37,111 nt of DNA from Amarolinea aalborgensis (GTDB taxonomy: Bacteria; Chloroflexota; Anaerolineae; SSC4; Amarolineaceae). Under the pieces are notes generated by a model. It did no database searches and was not told the origin of the DNA. It worked only from the letters and a program-made list of their open reading frames with translations. Positions 15,801 to 22,290 of the stretch are shown piece by piece. Position numbers and translations under genes: made by a program. The stretch is from positions 1 to 37,111 of the forward strand of contig NZ_UETR01000030.1 of the NCBI RefSeq assembly GCF_900491745.1, written 5' to 3'. Every line of letters starts with the position of its first letter. Positions within the stretch are counted from its first letter, which is position 1.

Positions 15801-18800
15801 TGCGTCCAGCGCCCGCGGTAGAGGCTGGCGTCGGCGAGTTGGGCCAGAGTGTCAATGGCGCCGTTGGCCGGCTTCTGGCCCGCTTCCCAGACCACCTCGC
15901 CCTTCTCGTTGGGCAGTTGGATGCACAGGCGCCGGTTGCCGCCGCTGTCCAGCGCGCCCAGCAGGGCGTTGACTTTCGGCAGATCGCTGCCGCCCTTGGC
16001 CCAGAACTCAATCGTGACCTGGTTGCTCAGGTCGGCAAAGACGGTCGCGGGCAACGGCAGGGCTGGGCCGCGCCCATCCAGCGCCAGGGCGGCGCGGTAG
16101 CCATCGGGCAGCCACTCCTCGCCCTTGCCATCAGCGTCGTAGGCGGCGTCGTAATGGGTCTGTCGCAGATTGCCGCCGCCATCTTGATAGCTGAGGGTGA
16201 CGCGGCCGGCGCAGCTTTCCATCGCATGCAGGCGGGTGGCAGACACAGCGAAGGGCAGCAGCGCGCCCTGCACCTGCAGGCCGCTTGGGTCTTTCTGATC
16301 GGGCAAGTCGGGCATGGACTGGGCAGTGCTGTTGGCTTTGGCGATCAACTCGAGATAGCTGGTCGTCAATTCGGCCATACGCTGGCGAACCGCGGCGAGC
16401 TGGCGGTTGATCTCATCCAATTCAGCCTGCCACTGCTGGCGCTGGCTGTCGCTGCTGCCAAGCGCCTGGTTCAGGCGGGCAAGTTCCGCCTGGGCGGCAG
16501 AGAGCTCGTAGTTCGCGCTGTTCAGGGCGTTTCTGGTCCGGTTGATCTCCGCTACGCTGTAATAGGCCAGTTGCGGCGCAATACGGTTCCCATACTGGCG
16601 GATCTGCAACCCGGAAATAACCTGGTCCGCGCCAACCGTCACCGGGTGTAGGTCAATGAAATCGTTCTGCTCGCTGCGGCGCGAGCGAAAGAAACCGGCA
16701 TCCGCATCGTTCAGCACCCATTCGTCTCCCCCGCCCCAGGGATAGCTGCAGCGGATCTTGATGGCGCTGCGGTTCCCCTTCTTGTAGAACTGCACGCCGG
16801 TCACCACTTTGTCCTTGGGACACTTGACCGGCGCAGTGTCAATCCAGTCCTGGTGCTCGGCCGCATTGCCCGCATTGCCGTACAGATCCTCGTTCACCAC
16901 CCATTCTTCACCGGAGCCGTCTGGATTGGCGCAGCGGATTTTGACGGCCAGCCGGGCGCTCAGATTGTAGAACTGCACGCCCGTCACCCGCTTCCCAGCG
17001 GGCGCGAGAATCTCCGCCGTATGGATGTGCCAGTCGATGTGGGTGGCATCGTTGCCCTCGCCCCACAGGTCGGTCTTCACTTCGCCCTCAGGGGGCGCGG
17101 CTATCGCTGCATCGTATTCACGCTGGCGGGCGTCGCGCGCCCAGGTCAGCGACTGCACAAGGTTTTGATAGTCGTTGCGGCGTCGTTCGGTCTCGTTGCG
17201 ATTGGCGATGTCGCCCAGCAGCCGCTCCAGCTCCTTCTGGCGGGTGACGAGCGGCGCTTCTTCTCTTTCCTTGCTGTCGAGTTCGCGCAGCAGCTCGGCG
17301 GGTTGGGCAGGGTTGGTCAACGAGCTTGCCAGCGCAGGCAGTTTGGCCGGTTCGACGAGCGCGCGCTTCGTCACCGTGTCGGAAACCAACTTAAGCGCAT
17401 GTCGGCGCACCTCCAGCGTGCTCCAGTCGCCTGTCACGCTCGCCACCTCGAAGCAGCGCAGCAGACGCACGCCTTCGGGGACGATGAAGCGGCAGGCGGC
17501 GCGCTGCCAGCCGTCGCCGACATCCTCGAACAGGAACTTCTCCTGCATGGGCGCGAAGCTCAGCTTCTGCGCTGCGCTGCGGCTCAGCCGTCCCCACAGC
17601 GACGGCGCGAAGATGACGCCCTTCTTGCCATCCGCATTCATGGGATCAACCGGCTTGTCGGTGCGGAACTCGAAGCTCTCGATGTAGATCGCGCCCTCGC
17701 GCACGGCGAAGAGATCGTCGTTGCTAAACTTGACCGCGTCGGTCTTGCCGTCGCGCAGGGTGCGGCCCAGGGTGACGCCGCCAGCATAAGGCGCGCCCTG
17801 CACCACGCCGTGATTGGCGTTGACCGAAAAGTCGAAAACGCGCTGGCTGCCATCCTCCTCCAGGGCGATGCCGCCCAACCGCCAGTAACCCGCCAGCCCG
17901 ACCTCGCGGCCGGTCAACTGCAGGTGCATGGCGTCGGCAATTTCCTTGTCGCTCCGCCCGATGGTCCAAAGCCGCGCATCCGCCAACTGCCCTTGCAGCA
18001 GGTCGGCCGGCTGCACCTTGCCCGCTTTGATCTGCGGCGCGGCAGCCAGGCTGAGGGCGCTGACGCTGAGGCTGAAACTGGGTTTGCGCTGATTGCCCTT
18101 GCCTTGCAGCGCATCCAACGCGGCCTGCATCTCTACGGCCAGCGCCCGCCCTACGGCTTCCAGCCGCCACTGCTGCCAGTGGGCGTTGACCATATCCGCC
18201 GGCCAGGGGTTGCCCACAAGGAAGCCGCCGAGATAACCGTCTAGCACCTTGCCGTCGGTCTTGGTGTGGAAGGTGTAGAAATTGTTGGCGTTGGCCTCCA
18301 ACGTCCACTTCTGGCTGTCGGCGCTGCGCCATTCTGTCTGCTGGACAGGACGATCGGCCATCACATATTCCAGCACCCGGTTGGTCGCCTTGTTGCGAAT
18401 GGCAAAAGAACCATCGCCCTGCGGCTCCAAACGCCAGAGCTGCTCGGCGCGGTGATCAACCTGGTCCCGGCTCAAACTGGTCTCCAACCCGGCGGTCACG
18501 ACTTTTTCATCGGCGCGCAGCACCATGCGGAACCAGTAGTTGGCGGGGTGCTTTGGGTTGGCGGCATAGGCAGCCTGCAGCTCGGCGGCTTCTTTCTCCA
18601 GCTGTTTCACCAGCGCATCTTGACCGCTCCTGGCTTTGCGGTTCAGCTCCTCGACTGTGACCGTGGCCGTAACCGCGCCGTTTTCCAGCAGATGCAGTTC
18701 CTTGCCGTCGAAGGTGCACGCCACATGCACCCATTCGCGCAGCGGCGCCGGCGCCGCGGATTCGATCCGCAGCGCGCTGGTCCGCCCCAGCACTGGGCGG

Positions 18801-20647
18801 GTGATGGCCACGGTGAACTTGCCGCTGCGCAGCGCCAAGGTCGCGGTGGCTGCGGCCTGGCTTGCCACTGTGCCCGGTTTGCTCTCCACCTGGGTGGCCA
18901 GCACCGTCTGATCGGCGTCGCTGTTCAGTTTGACCCAGGCCTCCACCGTGAAGCCGGCGCTGAGGTTGATCGGCTGCGAAAAAGGCGCGCTGATCCAATC
19001 GCGCTTGCCGTCCAGCGCCAGGCCGCGGCGCTTGCGCGACTCCAGCTTGATGTTGACCGCCTCACCGCCAGCCCAGGGTCGCTCGATCGTGAAACTGCCT
19101 TCGTCGTGCTGGAGCACCGGGTATTCGCCGCTGTAATCGCCATCGCCCATGATCTGCACCAGGTCGCCGGCCGCCAGACCGTGGTTGACCGCGTGAACTC
19201 TGAGCTTGCCGTCGTCGGCTTTTTCATACCCTGTCAGCATACCGTCGAAGATCAGCCCACTCTCTTCTTCCTCCACCTTCTCCCAGTCGCCCAGCTCGCC
19301 ATACTTGAAGGGCGCTTCGATGATAAAACTGCCGTCGGCGGCCTTTACCACCTGGTAGAGACCGTTATAGCTCGTGGTGTTGCTCAGCTTGACCGTGTCG
19401 CCGCTCTTGAGCCGGCTCACCGCTTGCTTGTCATCCGCGCTCACCTGCACGCGCACCCGGTCGGCGCTGTCGTCGTCGTCGGAGCGGCGCATGCCGGTGA
19501 TCACACCAGCCGGCGCGGCCGTGCTGTCGCCCACGGCGCGAATGTTGTCGAGCAGGTTGAGCGGCAGCAAGATCTCGCGCTCCTGGCTGCGCAGCAGCTG
19601 GTCCTTACTGTCGGCGGCAATCTGCGCCAGGCGGCCGTCCGCGCCAATCGCAAAGCTGAGGGTCGCCGTGCCCGCGGCCGTGGGCACAGCCAGCAGCACC
19701 TTGCTGGCGTCGCGCATCAGCTGCGGCCCATTCTGGGTCTGCTGCTCCCGCTGCACGTCATAGGTGATAGCCGCCAGCCCGTTGGAGGCGGCTAACGGCG
19801 CGCCAGCGCTGTCCTGCAGCTCCAGCTGGCGGTGGATGAGGCCGGGGATGCTTTCATACTGCACCTGGTCGGTGATGGGGTCTATCGTGCGAAACCAATA
19901 GTCTTGCAGGTCGAAGAGCTGGTCGCTGCCCGCGCGCAGCGTCACCAGATCAACCTTGCCGCTGCTGCGGTTGTGGGCGAAGATGTGCCAGCGGTAATTC
20001 TCTTGTTCATTGGTCGGGGTGACAACCACGCCGAACCAGCCGTTCTGCAGTTGGCTGAGCAGCTCGGGGCAAAGCTCCGTCGTCGGCTCGGTGAAAGGCC
20101 GATTCTGCATGTCGCGGAAGTCCAGCGAATCGAGCGATTCCATCTGGCCGCCGCTGTTGATCTTCATGGCTTTGAGCGGGGCGTACCGTTGGCGGCTGCG
20201 TTTGAAGCGCACTTCCAGCTTGGGGGTCAGCGTATTGGTCATACCGTCCAGCACGAAACGATCCACCAGCAGCGTGCTGCGCGTGGATTGGCGGAAGAGA
20301 TAGAGATGGCCGTCGTGCGAGACAAGCTGCGCCGGCGCGTCGGCGGTCAACGCGGCGCTGTCGTAGATCGAGCGCAGCAGGTATTGGCCCTGTTTGTCGG
20401 TCAATTCGGCCTGCTCCTTGGCCGCAACCGACGCGTCGCCCACGCGATCATTGGGCAATTCCAGCGGCTTGAACGCCTCCCAGCCGCTGCCGTTGAGGTT
20501 CTGCAGCGCGCTGTCTTCGAAGCCGTCCTGCTTGACGGTATAGTAGAGCGCGGCAGCGCCATTTTCAACCACTGTGGCCACAATCAACACTTTGCCCTCG
20601 TGCGTGACGGTGTTGATATGCCTGGTCCTTGACTGTGTGAGTAGCAT
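12899..20647 (-). CDS. Giant multidomain LamG/ricin-lectin/coiled-coil protein (2582 aa), function unknown
   Basis: A 2582-aa protein with no signal peptide or clear membrane anchor. Approximate layout: beta-rich N-terminus (1-530); LamG-like domain 1 (540-930), interrupted by a ricin-type beta-trefoil with three QxW motifs (QLW, QKW, QQW near 736, 777, 824); a further beta domain (960-1095); coiled coil (1106-1180); three ~60-residue repeats sharing GVQFY...A.KIRC (1190-1362); coiled coil (1366-1446); LamG 2 (1514-1715) and LamG 3 (1757-1917); a glycine-rich alternating segment (2012-2052); coiled coil (2256-2330); a second alternating segment (2389-2439); C-terminal coiled coil (2542-2582). 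LamG and ricin folds bind glycans; the alternating segments recall membrane-inserting hairpins. The ATG follows AGGACGA. The gene stands alone, with base composition like its neighbours. A glycan-binding, perhaps pore-forming, effector is inference only. Confidence 0.85.
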   Translation of the reverse strand: MLLTQSRTRHINTVTHEGKVLIVATVVENGAAALYYTVKQDGFEDSALQNLNGSGWEAFKPLELPNDRVGDASVAAKEQAELTDKQGQYLLRSIYDSAALTADAPAQLVSHDGHLYLFRQSTRSTLLVDRFVLDGMTNTLTPKLEVRFKRSRQRYAPLKAMKINSGGQMESLDSLDFRDMQNRPFTEPTTELCPELLSQLQNGWFGVVVTPTNEQENYRWHIFAHNRSSGKVDLVTLRAGSDQLFDLQDYWFRTIDPITDQVQYESIPGLIHRQLELQDSAGAPLAASNGLAAITYDVQREQQTQNGPQLMRDASKVLLAVPTAAGTATLSFAIGADGRLAQIAADSKDQLLRSQEREILLPLNLLDNIRAVGDSTAAPAGVITGMRRSDDDDSADRVRVQVSADDKQAVSRLKSGDTVKLSNTTSYNGLYQVVKAADGSFIIEAPFKYGELGDWEKVEEEESGLIFDGMLTGYEKADDGKLRVHAVNHGLAAGDLVQIMGDGDYSGEYPVLQHDEGSFTIERPWAGGEAVNIKLESRKRRGLALDGKRDWISAPFSQPINLSAGFTVEAWVKLNSDADQTVLATQVESKPGTVASQAAATATLALRSGKFTVAITRPVLGRTSALRIESAAPAPLREWVHVACTFDGKELHLLENGAVTATVTVEELNRKARSGQDALVKQLEKEAAELQAAYAANPKHPANYWFRMVLRADEKVVTAGLETSLSRDQVDHRAEQLWRLEPQGDGSFAIRNKATNRVLEYVMADRPVQQTEWRSADSQKWTLEANANNFYTFHTKTDGKVLDGYLGGFLVGNPWPADMVNAHWQQWRLEAVGRALAVEMQAALDALQGKGNQRKPSFSLSVSALSLAAAPQIKAGKVQPADLLQGQLADARLWTIGRSDKEIADAMHLQLTGREVGLAGYWRLGGIALEEDGSQRVFDFSVNANHGVVQGAPYAGGVTLGRTLRDGKTDAVKFSNDDLFAVREGAIYIESFEFRTDKPVDPMNADGKKGVIFAPSLWGRLSRSAAQKLSFAPMQEKFLFEDVGDGWQRAACRFIVPEGVRLLRCFEVASVTGDWSTLEVRRHALKLVSDTVTKRALVEPAKLPALASSLTNPAQPAELLRELDSKEREEAPLVTRQKELERLLGDIANRNETERRRNDYQNLVQSLTWARDARQREYDAAIAAPPEGEVKTDLWGEGNDATHIDWHIHTAEILAPAGKRVTGVQFYNLSARLAVKIRCANPDGSGEEWVVNEDLYGNAGNAAEHQDWIDTAPVKCPKDKVVTGVQFYKKGNRSAIKIRCSYPWGGGDEWVLNDADAGFFRSRRSEQNDFIDLHPVTVGADQVISGLQIRQYGNRIAPQLAYYSVAEINRTRNALNSANYELSAAQAELARLNQALGSSDSQRQQWQAELDEINRQLAAVRQRMAELTTSYLELIAKANSTAQSMPDLPDQKDPSGLQVQGALLPFAVSATRLHAMESCAGRVTLSYQDGGGNLRQTHYDAAYDADGKGEEWLPDGYRAALALDGRGPALPLPATVFADLSNQVTIEFWAKGGSDLPKVNALLGALDSGGNRRLCIQLPNEKGEVVWEAGQKPANGAIDTLAQLADASLYRGRWTHWAFVKDGSAGEMRIYVDGKLWAKNDPKAKDGGPRQQSLSSISQAALGGFPNQRPNWHGQLCELRIWNVALGEREIEANSVLTLSGAEPGLSAYYPLNEAQGDLARDHTGRGQAFSIAGGAWAPCTAPIGRLQRFPLVLLGPRASFDGTNAITLPEMTPDFSDGISIEARVRFDQFRTWSRIIDLCDATTAKTILLANKEDSRRLIFQVHRGGGVVSTLEASTDLPQGQWVHVAAVIEKDGQGHVYVDGVEVAAGKMELPERVARVYNYLGKGSWGNPLFQGEMEAVRLYTYALSGQEVKGLMHGSFEAAVICAEYSRVRVDAQRRKSVMMLRGLALPTLGGLRLLDEQRIEELEMQWIGNAQIKPTLIGYIEGAPPLPSENLTEEQDYNGATTVELIQSSDVEYSWTREQDVSLGAEASLFVGVDAKVSAGIGVETELLSTRAGMNVATNFAYHWQNASTVGASHSLMSSDRLELRGMQEAEARFPHLGQRFIPKNIGYALVVSGLADVFVSKLRRSGRMIGYQVLPVEGVPLDVNTITFLINPAYTMAGSLDGLTGSHATTDRFFRHVPEMRSQYGSLYPASYFRLKEAYDLKAQIDEQDKLHQAYFNQFNAGLVDESSLDRQVGGATSTEDVVGVRSQDRNDSRVEQEMRELDKKIEDAEGELTALQRQIPANQAEIAKKQKELDDLKQQKREKEQAGRTEAGEQRQADIAKAHTDLSARANASDSFASWQIKMQNLQVRAGKRNIVNTYVWDGDGGFHAEEQQFASTVEHSIGGSFDFGFGIGGEGAFAVSGVAVGLTGMASVNMTQTMHKTERSSKGMELHIDLSGVESRGITDYRDFPIHPGEKVDRYRFMSFFLENSANHWHDFFNYVIDPEWLASNDEEARALRQAQSARPNKVWRVLHRVTYVERPALMGFGRRVVKRDEAADDIRALRDQLTDLQGKVSTLQREINEKLDQLLTRKA

Positions 20648-20813
20648 TCGTCCTGCCTTGTATTGAATCGGAATCGGTGAAGACGGGGGTCTAGAAAGAG
20701 GTACTATGCCAACAACGACCTGCCGCGTGCGTAACCTGTATTCCGGTTCATCTGGCTGTCTACGAAGGGCGAAGGACGCCAGTTCACATAGACATAACCA
20801 CGTTTAGCGATTC
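20648..20813. other. Intergenic region ahead of the giant gene
   Basis: This gap separates the giant gene from higA. It contains two heptamers, ACGAAGG and GCGAAGG (20762-20775), and no open frame worth calling. I could not find a convincing -35/-10 pair for the giant gene; the best guess, TTGTTG then TAGACC with a 16-base spacer, is weak. Confidence 0.4.
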
Positions 20814-21131
20814 TTAGGCTACATGGCCTACGCGAGATGGCGTTCCCTGCCAGGGCTTGATCTTCGCCAGCGTTTCCGACAGCGTATTCTCAGCCACCTC
20901 CGTGTCATAGGCCGCCTGCGCTCGAAGCCAGTAGCCATTAGACAGACCAAAGAAGCGGCACAGTCGCAGATCGGTATCCGCTGTAATGGCGCGCTTACCC
21001 GCCACAATGTCACTGATCCGCTGAGCAGGTACACCGATCTCCTTTGCCAAGCGATACTGCGAGATGCCCATTGGCTCCAGGAACTCCTCGCGCAGCAGCT
21101 CGCCAGGTGTTATGGGATTAAGTTGCTGCAT
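20814..21131 (-). CDS. higA: HigA-type antitoxin (XRE-family HTH)
   Basis: A 105-aa DNA-binding antitoxin that neutralises HigB and represses its own operon. The HTH lies at about residues 20-60 (GISQYRLAKEIGVPAQRISDIVAGKRAIT), preceded by the HigA-typical PITPGELLREEFLEPMG and followed by the FFGLSNGYWLRAQAAYD region common to this family. ATG at 21131 is chosen because AAGGAG stands seven bases upstream; a longer reading frame back to 21254 would overlap higB and lacks family similarity. It follows higB by 82 bases, the toxin-first order usual for higBA. The C-terminal 20 residues are not clearly conserved. Confidence 0.9.
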   Translation of the reverse strand: MQQLNPITPGELLREEFLEPMGISQYRLAKEIGVPAQRISDIVAGKRAITADTDLRLCRFFGLSNGYWLRAQAAYDTEVAENTLSETLAKIKPWQGTPSRVGHVA

Positions 21132-21213
21132 GGTTTCACTCCTTACGTGTGTATCCAGAACCTTGCGCTTGGCCCTGTTTCCGAAGTGAAAGCAAGGCTC
21201 TTCGGACAGGTTT

Positions 21214-21492
21214 CTAGTGGTAGTCCACAATCTCGACGTCTTCCGCGCCCGCAATCGTCCAGCGGAAGCACAGGCGGAACTGATCGTTCACTCGGATGCT
21301 GTGTTGTCCAGCGCGGTCGCCTTTTAGCGCTTCGAGTCGGTTGCCCGGCGGAACGCGGAGGTCTTCAAGCCGTCCCGCGATCTGCAACTGTCGCAGCTTA
21401 CGTCGCGCAACCGATTCGATGTTCACGAACCGTTGCACGCGCTGGCCATTCGCTAAAGACTCCGTGTCGCTGGACTTGAACGATACGATCAT
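21214..21492 (-). CDS. higB: HigB-type toxin (RelE/ParE superfamily)
   Basis: A 92-aa RelE-fold toxin; HigB enzymes cleave mRNA on the ribosome. Family features are ARRKLRQLQIAGRLEDLRVPPGNRLEALKG, then QHSIRVNDQFRLCFRW with the basic residues thought to act in catalysis, and the C-terminal DVEIVDYH. The start at 21492 (MIVSFKS) gives the normal family length and lies six bases after a TACTAT box preceded by TGT, so the mRNA may be leaderless; no Shine-Dalgarno sequence is visible. The next gene is the cognate HigA. This probably is an active module since both frames are intact. Confidence 0.9.
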   Translation of the reverse strand: MIVSFKSSDTESLANGQRVQRFVNIESVARRKLRQLQIAGRLEDLRVPPGNRLEALKGDRAGQHSIRVNDQFRLCFRWTIAGAEDVEIVDYH

Positions 21493-21498
21493 GGAAAG

Positions 21499-21532
21499 AT
21501 AGTAACACCTTGCGTGATTAACGTGCGTAATT
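21499..21532 (-). promoter_or_regulatory. higBA promoter with candidate operator repeats
   Basis: TGT then TACTAT (21504-21499, minus strand) forms an extended -10. Upstream are two direct repeats, TGCGTGATT (21511-21519) and TGCGTAATT (21524-21532), with starts 13 bp apart, a plausible HigA binding site that would cover the promoter. Confidence 0.45.
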
Positions 21533-21581
21533 GGGCTATCAATTCGTCGGACCATGTAAAACGCCAACCATGCGAATTGAT

Positions 21582-21589
21582 GCTCCATA
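21582..21589. repeat. Left target-site duplication, GCTCCATA
   Basis: An 8-bp direct repeat directly abutting the left terminal inverted repeat of the element at 21590-21773; the identical copy lies at 21774-21781. Confidence 0.75.
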
Positions 21590-21773
21590 GTAACTATTCA
21601 GGCGGCGCGCCGTGGCAAGCGAGCGATTGAAATCGCGCCTGATGGGCGTTCCGCCAGGCGTCCACCTGAGTGGACGTGGCGCCGGTCGGCTCCGGCCGAC
21701 CTGGCGGCGGCACGCCCTTGCGGCCCGAATTCATTCGGCGGCTGCAGTCGGCGCAGGATGCCTGAATAGTTAC
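21590..21773. mobile_element. MITE-like non-autonomous transposable element, IS66-type ends
   Basis: A 184-bp element bounded by perfect 14-bp inverted repeats, GTAACTATTCAGGC at the left and its complement at the right, flanked by the 8-bp direct repeat GCTCCATA. It encodes no transposase. Ends beginning GTAA and 8-bp duplications are known features of the IS66 family, so mobilisation by an IS66-like transposase is inferred. The interior folds into two 7-bp hairpins with four-base loops (21659-21676 and 21684-21701), enclosed by CCGCCAG/CTGGCGG and GGGCGT/ACGCCC. It sits between the atp operon terminator and higB. Confidence 0.8.
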
Positions 21774-21781
21774 GCTCCATA
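21774..21781. repeat. Right target-site duplication, GCTCCATA
   Basis: Second copy of the 8-bp duplication. Its last base touches the tail of the atp operon terminator, so the insertion occurred at the very end of the operon. Confidence 0.75.
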
Positions 21782-21782
21782 A

Positions 21783-21816
21783 ACAAAGGGCGCCTGCTGC
21801 TGCAAGCGCCCTTTGT
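21783..21816 (-). terminator. Intrinsic terminator of the ATP synthase operon
   Basis: Perfect 11-bp inverted repeat ACAAAGGGCGC (21783-21793) with GCGCCCTTTGT (21806-21816) and a 12-base loop, three bases after the atpC stop. On the minus strand the stem runs into TTTGTTTATGG, a T-rich tail. Confidence 0.85.
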
Positions 21817-21819
21817 GAG

Positions 21820-22278
21820 TTACTGATTGTTGTTGTTCGAATCTCGGAAATGAGCCGCCGAGGTGTGCGTTGCGCTGCGTTTTTGTACGATACGCAGCCG
21901 CATGATGGAGCGCCGCAGCGCAGCTTCCATCATTTCGCGACGTTCGGCCCCCTTCGGATGGCTCGTCAACCACTCTTCGGCGCGCTGGCGAGCTTCTTCA
22001 GCCCGTGCGGCGTCAATGTTCTCCGCGGATTCGCCCGAACGCGCCAGCAGCACCACCTTGTCCGGCCGCACTTCGATGAAACCTTCAGCCACAGAGAAGA
22101 AGCGGTCTGGACTGCCAGCCTTTTTGATCACCACCTCGCCAGGCTGAATGAGCGCCATCAACGGCGCATGTTTGGGCAGAATGCCCAGCACGCCGTCGGC
22201 GCCCGGCGCGATCACCATATCTACGTCGTCGCTGAAGACACGACCAGACTGCGCCACAAACTCAAAGCGAATCGGCAT
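21820..22278 (-). CDS. atpC: ATP synthase F1 subunit epsilon
   Basis: Central-stalk subunit that couples rotation to catalysis and can inhibit hydrolysis. The N-terminal beta-sandwich carries the family signature (DDVDMVIAPGADGVLGILPKHAPLMALIQPGEV), and the C-terminal two-helix domain follows (AARAEEARQRAEEWL...RRSIMRLRIVQKR). The last 17 residues form an extra Ser/Thr/Asn tail (HTSAAHFRDSNNNNQ) that extends the protein to 152 aa. The ATG follows GGAGG at five bases. It lies 12 bases after atpD and is the last gene of the operon, directly before the terminator. Confidence 0.95.
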   Translation of the reverse strand: MPIRFEFVAQSGRVFSDDVDMVIAPGADGVLGILPKHAPLMALIQPGEVVIKKAGSPDRFFSVAEGFIEVRPDKVVLLARSGESAENIDAARAEEARQRAEEWLTSHPKGAERREMMEAALRRSIMRLRIVQKRSATHTSAAHFRDSNNNNQ

Positions 22279-22290
22279 AATGGCCTCCGC

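Noticed and set aside
13082..20632. Long plus-strand open frames opposite the giant gene (up to 685 codons)
   Set aside because: They mirror the codon structure of the minus-strand gene, are rich in His, Arg, Gln and Ala, show no domains and lack ribosome binding sites. The minus-strand frame has recognisable LamG, ricin and coiled-coil content.
20814..21254. Longer 146-aa version of HigA
   Set aside because: The extra 41 residues overlap higB and have no family similarity; the ATG at 21131 has a strong AAGGAG ribosome binding site.
21625..21640. CRISPR-like ATTGAAA repeat end
   Set aside because: The sequence GCGATTGAAATCGC occurs once, inside the MITE, with no regularly spaced copies or cas genes.
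21598..21786. 62-codon minus-strand frame inside the MITE
   Set aside because: It is produced by the palindromic element and has no start signal or family resemblance.
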